From Methanocatella intestini (GTDB taxonomy: Archaea > Methanobacteriota > Methanobacteria > Methanobacteriales > Methanobacteriaceae), in NCBI RefSeq assembly GCF_002252585.1, contig NZ_NQLD01000006.1: a stretch of DNA of 64,000 nt; one strand, 5' to 3'. Under the pieces are notes generated by a model that was not told where the DNA came from, did not search any database, and saw only the letters and a program-made list of their open reading frames with translations. Positions within the stretch are counted from its first letter, which is position 1; every line of letters begins with the position of its first letter. Positions 17,429 to 26,750 of the stretch are shown one piece after another. Made by a program: the position numbers and the translations under genes.

Positions 17429-19140
17429 TTTTTAATTACATCAATAAATTCAAAGTTTATACAGTCAAATAAACCTTTATCAGATATTTTGATAGCTGGA
17501 ATTACTAAAAGAGCCATAAATGACATAGTCATAAACGGAGAATCCAGTTTGCACCCGAAATCAGCAGCTGTTTTTTGCAAATTCTCTAATTTTTCAGCTA
17601 CTTCATAGCTGTCTTCATTGGTCATCAATCCTGCAATAGGCAATGCCAAAGAATCTTCAAAATCACCGTCAACAATAGCAAAACCGCCTTCATTATCTAT
17701 CAAACAGTTAACTGCATTTGCCATATCTTCACTATTTGTTCCTACAACTACAATATTATGGGAATCATGAGCTACAGAAGAAGCTATTGCCCCTTTTTTA
17801 AGATTGAATCCTGTTATAAATCCGTTGGCTATTGAATTTCCACCATAACGCTCAACAACAGCTATTTTTAAAATATCCTCTTCCAAATCAGGATGTACAA
17901 ATCCGTTTTTAGTTTCCAATGTTGCACTTTCAGCTTCAGTTATTAATTCACCATTGAAACATCGAATTACATTAACATCTGCTGAAGGTTCATCACATGA
18001 AATTTCAAAATCCTCAGACTCTTTTTTGGAAACATCAAAAGTATTTTTGAATTCTGTTTCATTCACATCAAATAAAACATCTTTACCATCAAAAACACAT
18101 TTGCCTGCAACATATGTCTTTAAAATATTTAAATCATTCAGATTGTCTACAACAACATAATCGGCCTGCATTCCTTTTACAATAGCCCCTGTGTTTAAAT
18201 TATAATGTGTTGACGGATTAACTGTAACCATTTCAATTGCACTTATAGGGCTGACTTCCAAATCAATGGCTTTTTTAATGGATTCATTTAAATGACCTTT
18301 AATTAAGTCAGTGGTGTGTTTGTCATCACTTACTATAAAATCAAAAATAGGCAGATGTATTCTTTTTTCCAGAACTTCATTGGGCATTTTTCCGAAACTT
18401 TCGTGATTTTTCCAGTAGTCTAACCTGTCGCTAAAATCAAAAAGAGCTTCCATATTTTTAGCAGAAGACCCTTCACGAACCATTATTTTCATGCCTTTTT
18501 CTTTTTTTTCAATAGCTTCTGCAAAATTGCTGCATTCATGGTCAGTAGAGATATGTTCATCAATATATTTATCCAAATCTTTTCCAGAAAGCAGAGGCGC
18601 ATGACCGTCTATAGGTTTTCCAAGTTCTTTTGCCTTTTCCAGTTTGGCCAAAACTTCCTCATCTCCATTTATCACACCTGGAAAATTCATCATTTCACCA
18701 AGTGCAACAGCCTCATCTTTTTTAAGAAGTTCTCCTATAGTTTCGCCGTCCAGAATAGCTCCTGATGTTTCAAAACAGGTTGCAGGAACACAGGAAGGAA
18801 TTGAAAAATAAAAATTAAAAGGAACAGATTTTGAATTTTCAATCATGAAATCTATCCCGTCAGTACCTGCAACATTAGCTATTTCATGAGGATCACAAAC
18901 AACTGAAGTAGTACCGAACCTTACAGCCAGTTTTGCAAACTGTGCAGGAGTAAGCATTGTACTTTCAATATGGATATGGGAATCAATAAATCCCGGAAGA
19001 ATAATCCCCTGAATATCCAATTCACTGTCATCGTTAATGACAATAGGAAGTATTTCTTTAAAAAATCCGTCTTCAACTGAAATACGTGCTGGATAAATTG
19101 AATCAGTTATAACATCTAACATATATGCACTGAATTGCAT
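17425..19140 (-). CDS. ade: Adenine deaminase
   Basis: A 571-residue amidohydrolase that converts adenine to hypoxanthine in purine salvage. The metal-binding motif is GFIDSHIHIEST, followed by VVCDPHEIANVAG. Later there are GHAPLLSGKDL, STDHECSN and FIVSDDKHTTDL, all family hallmarks. The C-terminal adenine deaminase domain includes ASSVAHDSHNIVVVG. Length fits the bacterial/archaeal Ade family. Its ATG directly follows the stop codon of the upstream TIGR00300 gene, so the two are translationally coupled. The 3' end overlaps the convergent DUF447 gene by 4 bases. Confidence 0.95.
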   Translation of the reverse strand: MQFSAYMLDVITDSIYPARISVEDGFFKEILPIVINDDSELDIQGIILPGFIDSHIHIESTMLTPAQFAKLAVRFGTTSVVCDPHEIANVAGTDGIDFMIENSKSVPFNFYFSIPSCVPATCFETSGAILDGETIGELLKKDEAVALGEMMNFPGVINGDEEVLAKLEKAKELGKPIDGHAPLLSGKDLDKYIDEHISTDHECSNFAEAIEKKEKGMKIMVREGSSAKNMEALFDFSDRLDYWKNHESFGKMPNEVLEKRIHLPIFDFIVSDDKHTTDLIKGHLNESIKKAIDLEVSPISAIEMVTVNPSTHYNLNTGAIVKGMQADYVVVDNLNDLNILKTYVAGKCVFDGKDVLFDVNETEFKNTFDVSKKESEDFEISCDEPSADVNVIRCFNGELITEAESATLETKNGFVHPDLEEDILKIAVVERYGGNSIANGFITGFNLKKGAIASSVAHDSHNIVVVGTNSEDMANAVNCLIDNEGGFAIVDGDFEDSLALPIAGLMTNEDSYEVAEKLENLQKTAADFGCKLDSPFMTMSFMALLVIPAIKISDKGLFDCINFEFIDVIKN

Positions 19141-20364
19141 CTAATCACTTTCATGTAGGGATTCATATAAAAGAGGTAAAAATGTACCTATATCAGTTAC
19201 AATACTAACTACCTGAGCACTTCCCCTGTCAGATAATTTGGTAACAGTAGCCGGATTAATATCTACACAGATACTTTTAACTTTTGAAGGAAGTAAATTA
19301 CCCATAGCTATTGAATGCAACATGGTAGCTATCATAATTACCATATCCACTTCCTGAGCCTGTTTACGCATTAATTTTTGTGACTCGGCAGTGTCAGTTA
19401 TTACATCAGGCAGAGGACCGTCATCACGAATAGAACCTGCCAAAACATACGGAATATCCTTTTTAATACATTCATACATGATTCCGCCAGTTAATGTGCC
19501 GTCTTCAACAGCCTGTTTAATTGATCCTGAACGGTTAATTTTATTAATGGCCCTCATATGATGAGTATGTCCATGAGCTATAATTTCTCCTGTTTCCACT
19601 TCAATACCAAGGGAAGTTCCAAAAATATTGCTTTCAATATCGTGAGTAGCCAGTGCATTACCTGCAAGAAGAGAATCAATATATCCTTCCCTAATTAAAG
19701 CCGCCAGATATTTGCATGATCCTGTATGTACAATAGCCGGACCCCCAACAATAGCTATTTTACCGCCTTTACTTTTGATTTCTTTAATTTCCTTTGCAAT
19801 TCCCCTGATTAAATTCATCAATGGTTTTTCAGAAGAAACATCACTGTTCATAAATTCAAAAGTTCCGCTTTTTTCTCTGGACCTTTGAGGTGGTGTAACT
19901 TTTATTCCGTCACGACCAACAACAATCATGTCTCCTGCCTTAATCTCTGCTATCGGTTTAACTGATGCACGAGAATTCTTTTCATCAACACAGATTAAAC
20001 AATCCATCTCAATGTTTTCAACAACTATCCAATTACCTTTATAGAGAATGTGAGTTGTATGATTTGAAGTAGAATAAAAACCTTCCGGAGCAACTTTATC
20101 TTTTGAAGATGCAACTAATTCAACCTCTTTTAATTCAGATATTGATGCGCCTAATACTGACAATTCATCTAAAATAGAATTTAAAAGGTCGATAGACTCT
20201 GCATAAACAGCCATCTTAACCTTACTAGTATCAGTTTTTCTTTTACCTACATCAAATTCTAAGAAATCAAAATCTCCACCTTTATCCATGATAATATCCA
20301 AAGCTTTTGGTAAAGTTAATGAATCAATAACATGACCAGAAAGTTCAATTGTTCTACTATTCAT
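19141..20364 (-). CDS. TIGR00300 (LOR/SDH) family protein, archaeal ornithine cyclodeaminase-like
   Basis: A 407-residue protein of the TIGR00300/LOR-SDH family. The N-terminal LOR domain occupies about residues 1-110 and the C-terminal part has a nucleotide-binding region (KIAIVGGPAIVHTGSCKYLAAL, HGHTHHMRAINK, VCVDINPATVTKL-type). Relatives in methanogens have been characterised as an alternative ornithine cyclodeaminase converting ornithine to proline, and the same domain forms the C-terminal half of cyanobacterial arginine-degrading enzymes. That activity is plausible here because the gene sits beside agmatinase, aIF5A and arginine decarboxylase. It is upstream of and coupled to ade. A TAGGAG ribosome-binding site supports the ATG. 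Confidence 0.82.
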   Translation of the reverse strand: MNSRTIELSGHVIDSLTLPKALDIIMDKGGDFDFLEFDVGKRKTDTSKVKMAVYAESIDLLNSILDELSVLGASISELKEVELVASSKDKVAPEGFYSTSNHTTHILYKGNWIVVENIEMDCLICVDEKNSRASVKPIAEIKAGDMIVVGRDGIKVTPPQRSREKSGTFEFMNSDVSSEKPLMNLIRGIAKEIKEIKSKGGKIAIVGGPAIVHTGSCKYLAALIREGYIDSLLAGNALATHDIESNIFGTSLGIEVETGEIIAHGHTHHMRAINKINRSGSIKQAVEDGTLTGGIMYECIKKDIPYVLAGSIRDDGPLPDVITDTAESQKLMRKQAQEVDMVIMIATMLHSIAMGNLLPSKVKSICVDINPATVTKLSDRGSAQVVSIVTDIGTFLPLLYESLHESD

Positions 20365-20538
20365 AATTTTTGCTCCTAATTAATTAATTATTAATATTTT
20401 AATTTTACTTTAAGCTAATATTTAAATAATTCCATATTAATTTTTTATAAAAAAAGCAGACAATCAACTAAAAATTCTAAAAAAGGATGGTGAATAAAAT
20501 AATAAAAATCAAACCAGATTAAAAATAAAAACAAGTTA

Positions 20539-21414
20539 TCACAATAATGATAAAAAATCATAAATTATTTTTGAAGCCAAAACTGCAGTAATATCCCCTA
20601 ATCTGTCACCAGCTGTTTCAACAACATCCATACCAACAACATTTTTTAAAGATAAAGTTTTGAGTATTGCTTCTACATGATCATATAATATTCCACCAGG
20701 AGTTGGGTTGCCAACAGTTGGAGCAACAGACGGGTCAAAAACATCCATATCGATAGAGAGATAAATTGGAGTGTTCACAGCACTTAAATAATATTCTATA
20801 TTATCAAGATGACTGAATACTTCATTACTTTTAAATGTCATAATGTTAGAGTGATTTTCAACAAAATCCTCCTCTTCCTTTGAAGCTGACCTGATACCTA
20901 TCTGAATCAATTCCTTAATGCCCATTTCATGAACCCTTTTCATAACACTGGCATGAGAATATTCCTCTCCAATAAAAGTATCAGCCAAATCCCTATGAGC
21001 ATCTAAATGGACAACAGTCAAATCATCATATTTTTCAGTTAATGAATTAAGAACACCAACAGTTAAACTATGTTCTCCCCCAATAGTCAATGGTTTGATT
21101 TTTAAATCAAACAGTTCGTTAACAGTATCTTCAATTATGTCACATGTTTTTTTACAGTTTCCAAAAACAACATTTACGTCTCCGAAATCGTAAAAAATAC
21201 TGTCTAGATATGTGTTAAAAATAGTATTATATTTTTCAAACCCATAGGAAGCTTCTCTAACTACTATAGGTCCAAAACGTGAACCAGGATGATAAGATGT
21301 TGTACTGTCAAACGGAACACCAATTATTCCCCAAGCACCTTCTTTAAGGTTGTTAAAATCAGTTTCTTCCTGGGAAAAAGCAAATTTCCATGGTTCATAT
21401 GTGTTTAAAAGCAT
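20539..21414 (-). CDS. speB: Agmatinase
   Basis: A 291-residue ureohydrolase predicted to split agmatine into putrescine and urea. Manganese ligands are in GGEHS, VHLDAHRDL and SIDMDVFDPS. The sequence GSRFGPIVVREASYGFE is typical of the agmatinase/arginase family. It starts 27 bases after the stop of the aIF5A gene on the same strand, but a perfect 12-base hairpin with a T-run separates them, so expression may be attenuated or independent. Arginine decarboxylase (pdaD), which makes its substrate, is divergently encoded just beyond aIF5A. Arginase cannot be excluded from motifs alone, but the context favours agmatine. Confidence 0.93.
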   Translation of the reverse strand: MLLNTYEPWKFAFSQEETDFNNLKEGAWGIIGVPFDSTTSYHPGSRFGPIVVREASYGFEKYNTIFNTYLDSIFYDFGDVNVVFGNCKKTCDIIEDTVNELFDLKIKPLTIGGEHSLTVGVLNSLTEKYDDLTVVHLDAHRDLADTFIGEEYSHASVMKRVHEMGIKELIQIGIRSASKEEEDFVENHSNIMTFKSNEVFSHLDNIEYYLSAVNTPIYLSIDMDVFDPSVAPTVGNPTPGGILYDHVEAILKTLSLKNVVGMDVVETAGDRLGDITAVLASKIIYDFLSLL

Positions 21415-21427
21415 AATAAATCAAAAA

Positions 21428-21453
21428 AGAACTAAATAAAATTATTTAGTTCT
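21428..21453 (-). terminator. Perfect 12-base hairpin overlapping the aIF5A stop codon
   Basis: The arm at 21428-21439 (AGAACTAAATAA) is the exact complement of 21442-21453, with an AA loop. On the minus strand it is followed by a T-run at 21427-21423. It covers the last four codons of the aIF5A gene and lies before speB, so it should end or attenuate the aIF5A transcript. Confidence 0.65.
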
Positions 21454-21831
21454 CATAATTTTCATATTTCCTAAAGCTACGATGTAATCTACTTCAATAC
21501 CTTCAGTGATTTGGTCTTTTAATTCTTCAGGCATAGGTAAATCTAAAGTGTCGTAGTTTTCCATATCCATTAATTGAACATTGTTACCTTGAATAGATAA
21601 TACCTGACCAACCCTTTTATCGATAATTGGAATATCTACTTTGGTATCTACAGGTTTAACAATACTTCTTTTTTGGTTATCGAAAATACCTACAGCTTCT
21701 AATCTAGCTTTAGCAGCACCATGTTTACCTGGGGATGAAGTAGTTAAACTTGTGATTTTAGATGCTTCCCCACCTAATACGATATATTTACCAACTTTTA
21801 ATGTTTTAATCTCTACAACTTTTGTTGACAT
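21442..21831 (-). CDS. Translation initiation factor aIF5A
   Basis: A 129-residue homologue of eIF5A/EF-P, which helps ribosomes through difficult peptide bonds. The N-terminal SH3-like domain carries the modification loop TSSPGKHGAAKAR, with Lys36 the expected site of hypusine or deoxyhypusine formation. The C-terminal OB-fold runs from about residue 70. GGAGG lies 8 bases before the ATG. Hypusine is made from a polyamine, so the placement of this gene between agmatinase and the divergent arginine decarboxylase is functionally sensible. Deoxyhypusine synthase is not in the window. Confidence 0.96.
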   Translation of the reverse strand: MSTKVVEIKTLKVGKYIVLGGEASKITSLTTSSPGKHGAAKARLEAVGIFDNQKRSIVKPVDTKVDIPIIDKRVGQVLSIQGNNVQLMDMENYDTLDLPMPEELKDQITEGIEVDYIVALGNMKIMRTK

Positions 21832-22004
21832 TAATTTTCCTCCATAAATTAAAAAATAGATTCAAATAAGTAATCTATAATAAGAATTATTTTAGATTAA
21901 TAATAATTCTATCCAACATTTTATATAAATTATTCGTTTTAACAAGTAGGACTTCAATAATAAATATTAAATAGAAATTACAAATTTAAAACAAAGTGAT
22001 AAAA

Positions 22005-22466
22005 ATGAAAATAGCTATTGTATCAGGAAAAGATGAGGGTCCAACAAGGTTAAATGCATTTGACAATGCATTAGCTGATGCCGGAATAGGAGATGTCAAT
22101 TTAATTAAAGTATCAAGTATGCTTGGAAAAAACACACAAGTTAAAGATCTGCCAAAACTCAAACCTGGAGCTATGGTTAATTGTGTACTTTCTTCAGTTA
22201 CCTCAAGCAAACCTGGAGATACAATAACTGCAGTTGTTGCAGTAGCTATTGGGGAAAAATTAGGCTGTGTAGTTGAAACAACTGGAACAAACAAAGACAA
22301 ACAGGATTTAATCGAAGAAGCTAATTTCATGGTAAACTACATGATGGAAAAACGTGGAGTGGAAATTAAAGAGATTATAATTGAGTCAGCCAGCACAACT
22401 GTTGAAAATGTAGCTTCAGTTGTAGCTTCAGTTGTTTATTTAAACGATGAAATAATTGAGGGATAA
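22005..22466 (+). CDS. pdaD: Pyruvoyl-dependent arginine decarboxylase
   Basis: A self-processing decarboxylase of about 153 residues that converts arginine to agmatine. The sequence GPTRLNAFDNALADAGIGDVN is followed by IKVSSML. The Ser37-Ser38 pair corresponds to the self-cleavage site (Ser-Ser in the M. jannaschii enzyme) that generates the pyruvoyl group on the new beta-chain/alpha-chain junction. A GTG at 21996 would lengthen it by three codons, but that GTG is part of the AAAGTGAT ribosome-binding site, so the ATG at 22005 is preferred. It is divergent from aIF5A/speB and 3 bases before the NADP phosphatase/NAD kinase gene. Confidence 0.92.
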   Translation: MKIAIVSGKDEGPTRLNAFDNALADAGIGDVNLIKVSSMLGKNTQVKDLPKLKPGAMVNCVLSSVTSSKPGDTITAVVAVAIGEKLGCVVETTGTNKDKQDLIEEANFMVNYMMEKRGVEIKEIIIESASTTVENVASVVASVVYLNDEIIEG

Positions 22467-22469
22467 ACT

Positions 22470-24308
22470 ATGGATGCAAAAGATAAAAAAATAGCTACAG
22501 ATCTTTGTTACGAGATTATAAAAGAGGTAGGCAGAGCTATTAGACCATATGTTGGAAAACCTGAATCTGGAGAAAAAGTTAAAATGGGAGCTGACGGCAC
22601 CCCAACATCATATATTGATGTTATAGCTGAAGATCAGGTAATTAATATTTTAAAAAACGCTCCTATAAACTCCTATATCATCAGTGAAGAAATTGGAGAG
22701 CTGAAAGTTGGACATGGAAAAAAAGAAAGTGTTGTTATAACTCAGGAACTTAGAAGAACTGATTTAACTCCGGAGCAAAAACCTAAATTCATCTTCTTAA
22801 TAGATCCGATTGACGGTACAAGCAATGCAATTAAAGAAATACCTGCTTATGGAATTTCAATAGCAGTTGCAAATGTTCCTGATGGCAGATTAGCTACATT
22901 AAATGATGTTGAACTAGGTTTTATCAGCAACTTTGGAAACGGTAATTTCTTTGAAGCTGAAAAAGGAAAAGGATGCTGGTTAAATAATGAAGAAGTACAC
23001 CCTTCCAACATTGTAAACATCAGTGATATGTCTCTCGGAGGTTTTACTAAAAGTGGAACCAAAGCCGCTTCCAAATTAGTTGATAATGCAAGACGTATGC
23101 GTGTTTTAGGTTCTGTTGTTTTAGAACTTTCATATGTGGCCAGTGGAAGATATGATGCATTTCTTGATTTGAGAGGCAGCAGAATAATAGACATTGCAGC
23201 ATCTAAATTAATTGTTGAAGAAGCAGGGGGAATTATTACCGACAAATACGGTGAAAAACTGGACAATAAATTAAGTATCTATGAAAGAACAATTGTTGTT
23301 GCAGCAAATAACAATATACTCCACAAACAGATAATCGATATCTTAAATGACAATGAAAGTGATGTTATCGGAGAAGTTGGAGTAGTAAGCCGTGTAGATG
23401 AATATCATGCAATATTATTCTCTGTAAAAATTATAGATTATCTTTTAAATAACGGTATTGATGTAGTTATTGAAAGATCATTGGCCAGAAAACTTGAAAA
23501 GCTTAAAAAAGACCCTAATTTGAAAAATATAATTAACACAACTATAAAAGAACATCCTGAGTTAAAGGACCAGTTAAAAAATTTAAACTTTAATATTGAA
23601 TTTAAATTGCTCTCACGAACCATACAAGACTTTAAAAGTGATATGGCAATTATTCTCGGCGGAGACGGAACACTTTTAAGAACACAAACTAAAATGACTG
23701 AAGAAATACCGATATTCGGAATCAATATGGGTACTGTTGGATTTTTAACTGAAATTGAAGTTAATGAAACATTTGATTCACTTAAAAAAATCTTAAAAGG
23801 AGAATATTACCTTGAAAAAAGAACAAAATTAGTTGTTTCACATGAAAACCATCATTATTCTGCACTGAATGAAGTTGTTGTAATGACTGACGAACCTTCA
23901 AAAATGCTTCACTTCCAGGTACAGGTAGATGGAGAAATCATTGAAGAATTCAGAGCTGACGGTCTCATCATATCAACTCCAAGCGGATCTACAGCATATT
24001 CCATGTCTGCAGGAGGTCCAATTGTTGATCCGAATGTTGGAGGATTTATCATTATCCCAATTTGCCCATATAAACTAGGAGTAAGGCCATTTATTGTATC
24101 TGATGAAAGTGAAATTATTGTCAAATTACTTAAAAAAGGTAAAACTGCAGTATTTGTAATGGACGGTCAAATAAATGAAGAAGCAGAATACCAGGAAGAA
24201 ATCAGATTCAAAAAATCAGACAAACACGTTTACTTCATAAGAAACTCAAATAAATGCTTCTATAAAAAAGTTAAAGACAAGTTAAATGAAGGAGGCATCA
24301 ACAACTAA
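22470..24308 (+). CDS. Bifunctional NADP phosphatase/NAD kinase
   Basis: A 612-residue fusion. Residues 1-275 are an inositol monophosphatase-like domain with ISEEIGE, the metal motif LIDPIDGTSNA and IIDIAASKLIVEEAGG. Residues 310-605 are an NAD kinase with ILGGDGTLLRTQ, NMGTVGFLTE and the GSTAYSMSAGGPIVDP nucleotide-binding segment. The same fusion in M. jannaschii makes and removes NADP with one polypeptide. It starts 3 bases after pdaD, and its stop overlaps the next start (TAATG), so it forms an operon with cfbE. Confidence 0.93.
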   Translation: MDAKDKKIATDLCYEIIKEVGRAIRPYVGKPESGEKVKMGADGTPTSYIDVIAEDQVINILKNAPINSYIISEEIGELKVGHGKKESVVITQELRRTDLTPEQKPKFIFLIDPIDGTSNAIKEIPAYGISIAVANVPDGRLATLNDVELGFISNFGNGNFFEAEKGKGCWLNNEEVHPSNIVNISDMSLGGFTKSGTKAASKLVDNARRMRVLGSVVLELSYVASGRYDAFLDLRGSRIIDIAASKLIVEEAGGIITDKYGEKLDNKLSIYERTIVVAANNNILHKQIIDILNDNESDVIGEVGVVSRVDEYHAILFSVKIIDYLLNNGIDVVIERSLARKLEKLKKDPNLKNIINTTIKEHPELKDQLKNLNFNIEFKLLSRTIQDFKSDMAIILGGDGTLLRTQTKMTEEIPIFGINMGTVGFLTEIEVNETFDSLKKILKGEYYLEKRTKLVVSHENHHYSALNEVVVMTDEPSKMLHFQVQVDGEIIEEFRADGLIISTPSGSTAYSMSAGGPIVDPNVGGFIIIPICPYKLGVRPFIVSDESEIIVKLLKKGKTAVFVMDGQINEEAEYQEEIRFKKSDKHVYFIRNSNKCFYKKVKDKLNEGGINN

Positions 24309-25723
24309 TGAACAGCCTCGTAATTGACATGACACATGGCGGAGTAAAAATAGCCGTCAGCCTTGCAAAAAAAGACGAAACAGTCTATGCCTACGACATT
24401 TACAACACTTTGAAAAGTGTTGATAAAAAAATGCTGGATGTTTATAATGTTAAAGTCATAGATTTGGACTATTTAAATAACCTAAATGGAAATTTAAGAG
24501 TAATCTATCCGGTTCATTTGCCTTTAACTAAAAGAGATATTGAAAAGTATAATCCTTCCCTAAATTATACTTTTTTAACCCATCACGAAATAATTAAAGA
24601 ACTTCTGAAAAACTGGGGCAATGATATTCCCAAAATTGAAGTTACAGGAGTTAAAGGAAAAACCAGCTGTGTTTTTATGCTTAAAGAAATTTTAATTGAT
24701 AAAAACCCTCTAATTTTATCCAGCTTAGGTGCATTATTATATGAAAACGGAGTGAAAAAAACATTAAAACAAAATATATCAATTACTCCTGCAAATATTA
24801 AAGAAACAATTGACCTTGCATATAAAATAGCCAACCCAATATGTGAAATAGCTGCAGGTAAATGTGATAGCCAAAATCTTAAAAAATATGGCTGTGCTAT
24901 TTTTGAAAGTTCTCTCGGAGTCAGCGGAATTGGAGATGTAGGTCTTTTAACAAATATCGTTGAAAATTATCCAATAGCTAAAAATAAAAGAACTGCCAGT
25001 GCAGCTAAAAGTCAAATATTTAATTGCAGCATCGTAGCTATCCAAAAAGAAACATTAGATAAATTTTACAAAAACATCAGCCATAAAAAGATAAATACAT
25101 TTTCCCTAAAAAACTATGCCGATGTAACGATTAAAGACATAGAATATGATTTAGATAAAACAAAGATTAATGTAAGTTATAACAATATAATAACCACCAA
25201 TAATGAAGTAATCTCTGGAGAATTTCAGATTGAAACATTTGCTCCTGGAAAACACCATGTTCAAAATGTTTTAGGAGTTATTACAACTTGTTTATCATTA
25301 AATATTCCAAAAGAAAAAATTATTAAAGGATTAGCTAATTATAAAGGAATTAAAGGAAGAACCAATAAAAAAATCATTGAAAATTCAACAATCATAGAAG
25401 AAATCAATCCGGGAATCAATACAAAAGCTATTGAAGAGTCTATAAACATGATAAATAATTTAGATGACTATTACATTGCCATTGGCGGAGATTATGGGAT
25501 AACCTGTGAAGAAATTGATGAATCTAAAGTCAGCGCCTATTTAAACACTCTTGATTACAATATCATTTTAACCGGAGAAGTAGGTGAAGGAATTTTAAAA
25601 AAAATGAATAAAAAAGTAGAATATTCAAAAAACTTCCATGATGTTTATAAACAAGCTATACACAATAATAAAAACTTGCTTTTAATTTATCGCTCAGATT
25701 ATAGAAAACTTAATAAAAGATAG
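24308..25723 (+). CDS. cfbE: Coenzyme F430 synthase (Mur-ligase family)
   Basis: A 471-residue member of the Mur ligase superfamily. The ATP-binding loop is EVTGVKGKTSC near residues 111-121. Beyond it are the central domain and a C-terminal ligase-type domain with IKGRTNKK and IEEINPGINTKAIEES. The N-terminal MNSLVIDMTHGGVKIA and 'SLGVSGIGDVGLLTNI' segments agree with CfbE, which uses ATP to close the last ring of the nickel cofactor F430 used by methyl-coenzyme M reductase. Presence of cfbE marks a methanogen or methanotroph. It is one base overlapped with the preceding gene and lies upstream of hemC, an early tetrapyrrole gene. A generic Mur ligase of unknown role is the alternative. Confidence 0.82.
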   Translation: MNSLVIDMTHGGVKIAVSLAKKDETVYAYDIYNTLKSVDKKMLDVYNVKVIDLDYLNNLNGNLRVIYPVHLPLTKRDIEKYNPSLNYTFLTHHEIIKELLKNWGNDIPKIEVTGVKGKTSCVFMLKEILIDKNPLILSSLGALLYENGVKKTLKQNISITPANIKETIDLAYKIANPICEIAAGKCDSQNLKKYGCAIFESSLGVSGIGDVGLLTNIVENYPIAKNKRTASAAKSQIFNCSIVAIQKETLDKFYKNISHKKINTFSLKNYADVTIKDIEYDLDKTKINVSYNNIITTNNEVISGEFQIETFAPGKHHVQNVLGVITTCLSLNIPKEKIIKGLANYKGIKGRTNKKIIENSTIIEEINPGINTKAIEESINMINNLDDYYIAIGGDYGITCEEIDESKVSAYLNTLDYNIILTGEVGEGILKKMNKKVEYSKNFHDVYKQAIHNNKNLLLIYRSDYRKLNKR

Positions 25724-25866
25724 TAAAAAATGTAACATTAGTTTTACATAAAATTGAAACATTTAATAAATATTAGCTAAATATTATAATTTGTAATTTA
25801 ATGATAGTTATAAGTTAAAATTTATTATTAAATTAGAAATAATACTTTTAAATTGGAGATTATATT

Positions 25867-26736
25867 TTGAATGTTGGAACAAGAGGAAGTCAATTAGCAC
25901 TTGCACAAACTAATCAAGTTTGTAAAGATTTAGCATCAATTACTCATGAAAACATTGATGTTAACATAATTAAAACAAAAGGCGACAAAATAACTAATTC
26001 TCAATTATACAACATGGATGCAAAAGGTCTTTTTACTAAAGAACTTGATAAAGCATTACTTGAAGAAGAAATAGATTTTGCTGTACATAGTTTTAAAGAT
26101 TTGCCAACTGAATTAGATGAAGAACTTGAAATAGTTGCAGTTCCAAAACGTGTAGCTCCAAATGAAGTATTAATCTCTAATAAAAACTGGAATGAACTAG
26201 GTCCCAAGTCCAAACTTGGAACTAGTAGCCTTAGAAGAGAAGCTTTTTGTAATTACCACAATAAAAACTTCGAACTTAAACCAATTAGAGGTAATATTGA
26301 AACCAGAATCAGTAAAGTTAATGATAGTGATTTAGATGCAACAATTATGGCTCAGGCAGGATTAATAAGATTAAATCTTACACAGCACATAAAAACAGTG
26401 TTTCCTCTGGATTATATCACTCCTGCTGCAGGTCAAGGAGCACTAGCTATTATAACTAGAAAAGATTCTGATAAAAAAGAAATTATTTCTAAATTAAATG
26501 ACTATCAGTCCAGGCAAGAAGTGCTTGCTGAAAAACAAGTGCTTGAAGAACTAGGTGTAGGTTGTCAATGGCCAATTGGTGCTATAGCACAAATGAAAGA
26601 CAAACAATTTTGTATATACTCAATCCTATTAACCAAAGAAGGAAAAGTTCTAAAAGAACATAGTGAAAAAGGATCAATAAAAGATGCCATCCAATTTGGT
26701 ACAAAAATAGGAAAAATTTTTAAGGATTATGTTTAA
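25867..26736 (+). CDS. hemC: Hydroxymethylbilane synthase (porphobilinogen deaminase)
   Basis: A 289-residue enzyme joining four porphobilinogen units into hydroxymethylbilane, the precursor of sirohaem, cobalamin and F430. NVGTRGSQLALAQ opens the protein, FAVHSFKDLPT and GTSSLRREA are conserved, and GVGCQWPIGA contains Cys233, which anchors the dipyrromethane cofactor. The start is TTG at 25867, with GGAG 9 bases upstream and no in-frame ATG nearby. Length is slightly short at the C-terminus, as in many archaea. The next gene follows after 14 bases. Confidence 0.95.
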   Translation: MNVGTRGSQLALAQTNQVCKDLASITHENIDVNIIKTKGDKITNSQLYNMDAKGLFTKELDKALLEEEIDFAVHSFKDLPTELDEELEIVAVPKRVAPNEVLISNKNWNELGPKSKLGTSSLRREAFCNYHNKNFELKPIRGNIETRISKVNDSDLDATIMAQAGLIRLNLTQHIKTVFPLDYITPAAGQGALAIITRKDSDKKEIISKLNDYQSRQEVLAEKQVLEELGVGCQWPIGAIAQMKDKQFCIYSILLTKEGKVLKEHSEKGSIKDAIQFGTKIGKIFKDYV

Positions 26737-26750
26737 TTGGAGGAATAAAA

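Noticed and set aside
21996..22004. GTG start for arginine decarboxylase
   Set aside because: The GTG is part of the AAAGTGAT ribosome-binding site serving the ATG at 22005.
22847..23266. Antisense reading in the IMPase/NAD kinase gene
   Set aside because: Low-complexity composition and full overlap with conserved phosphatase motifs.
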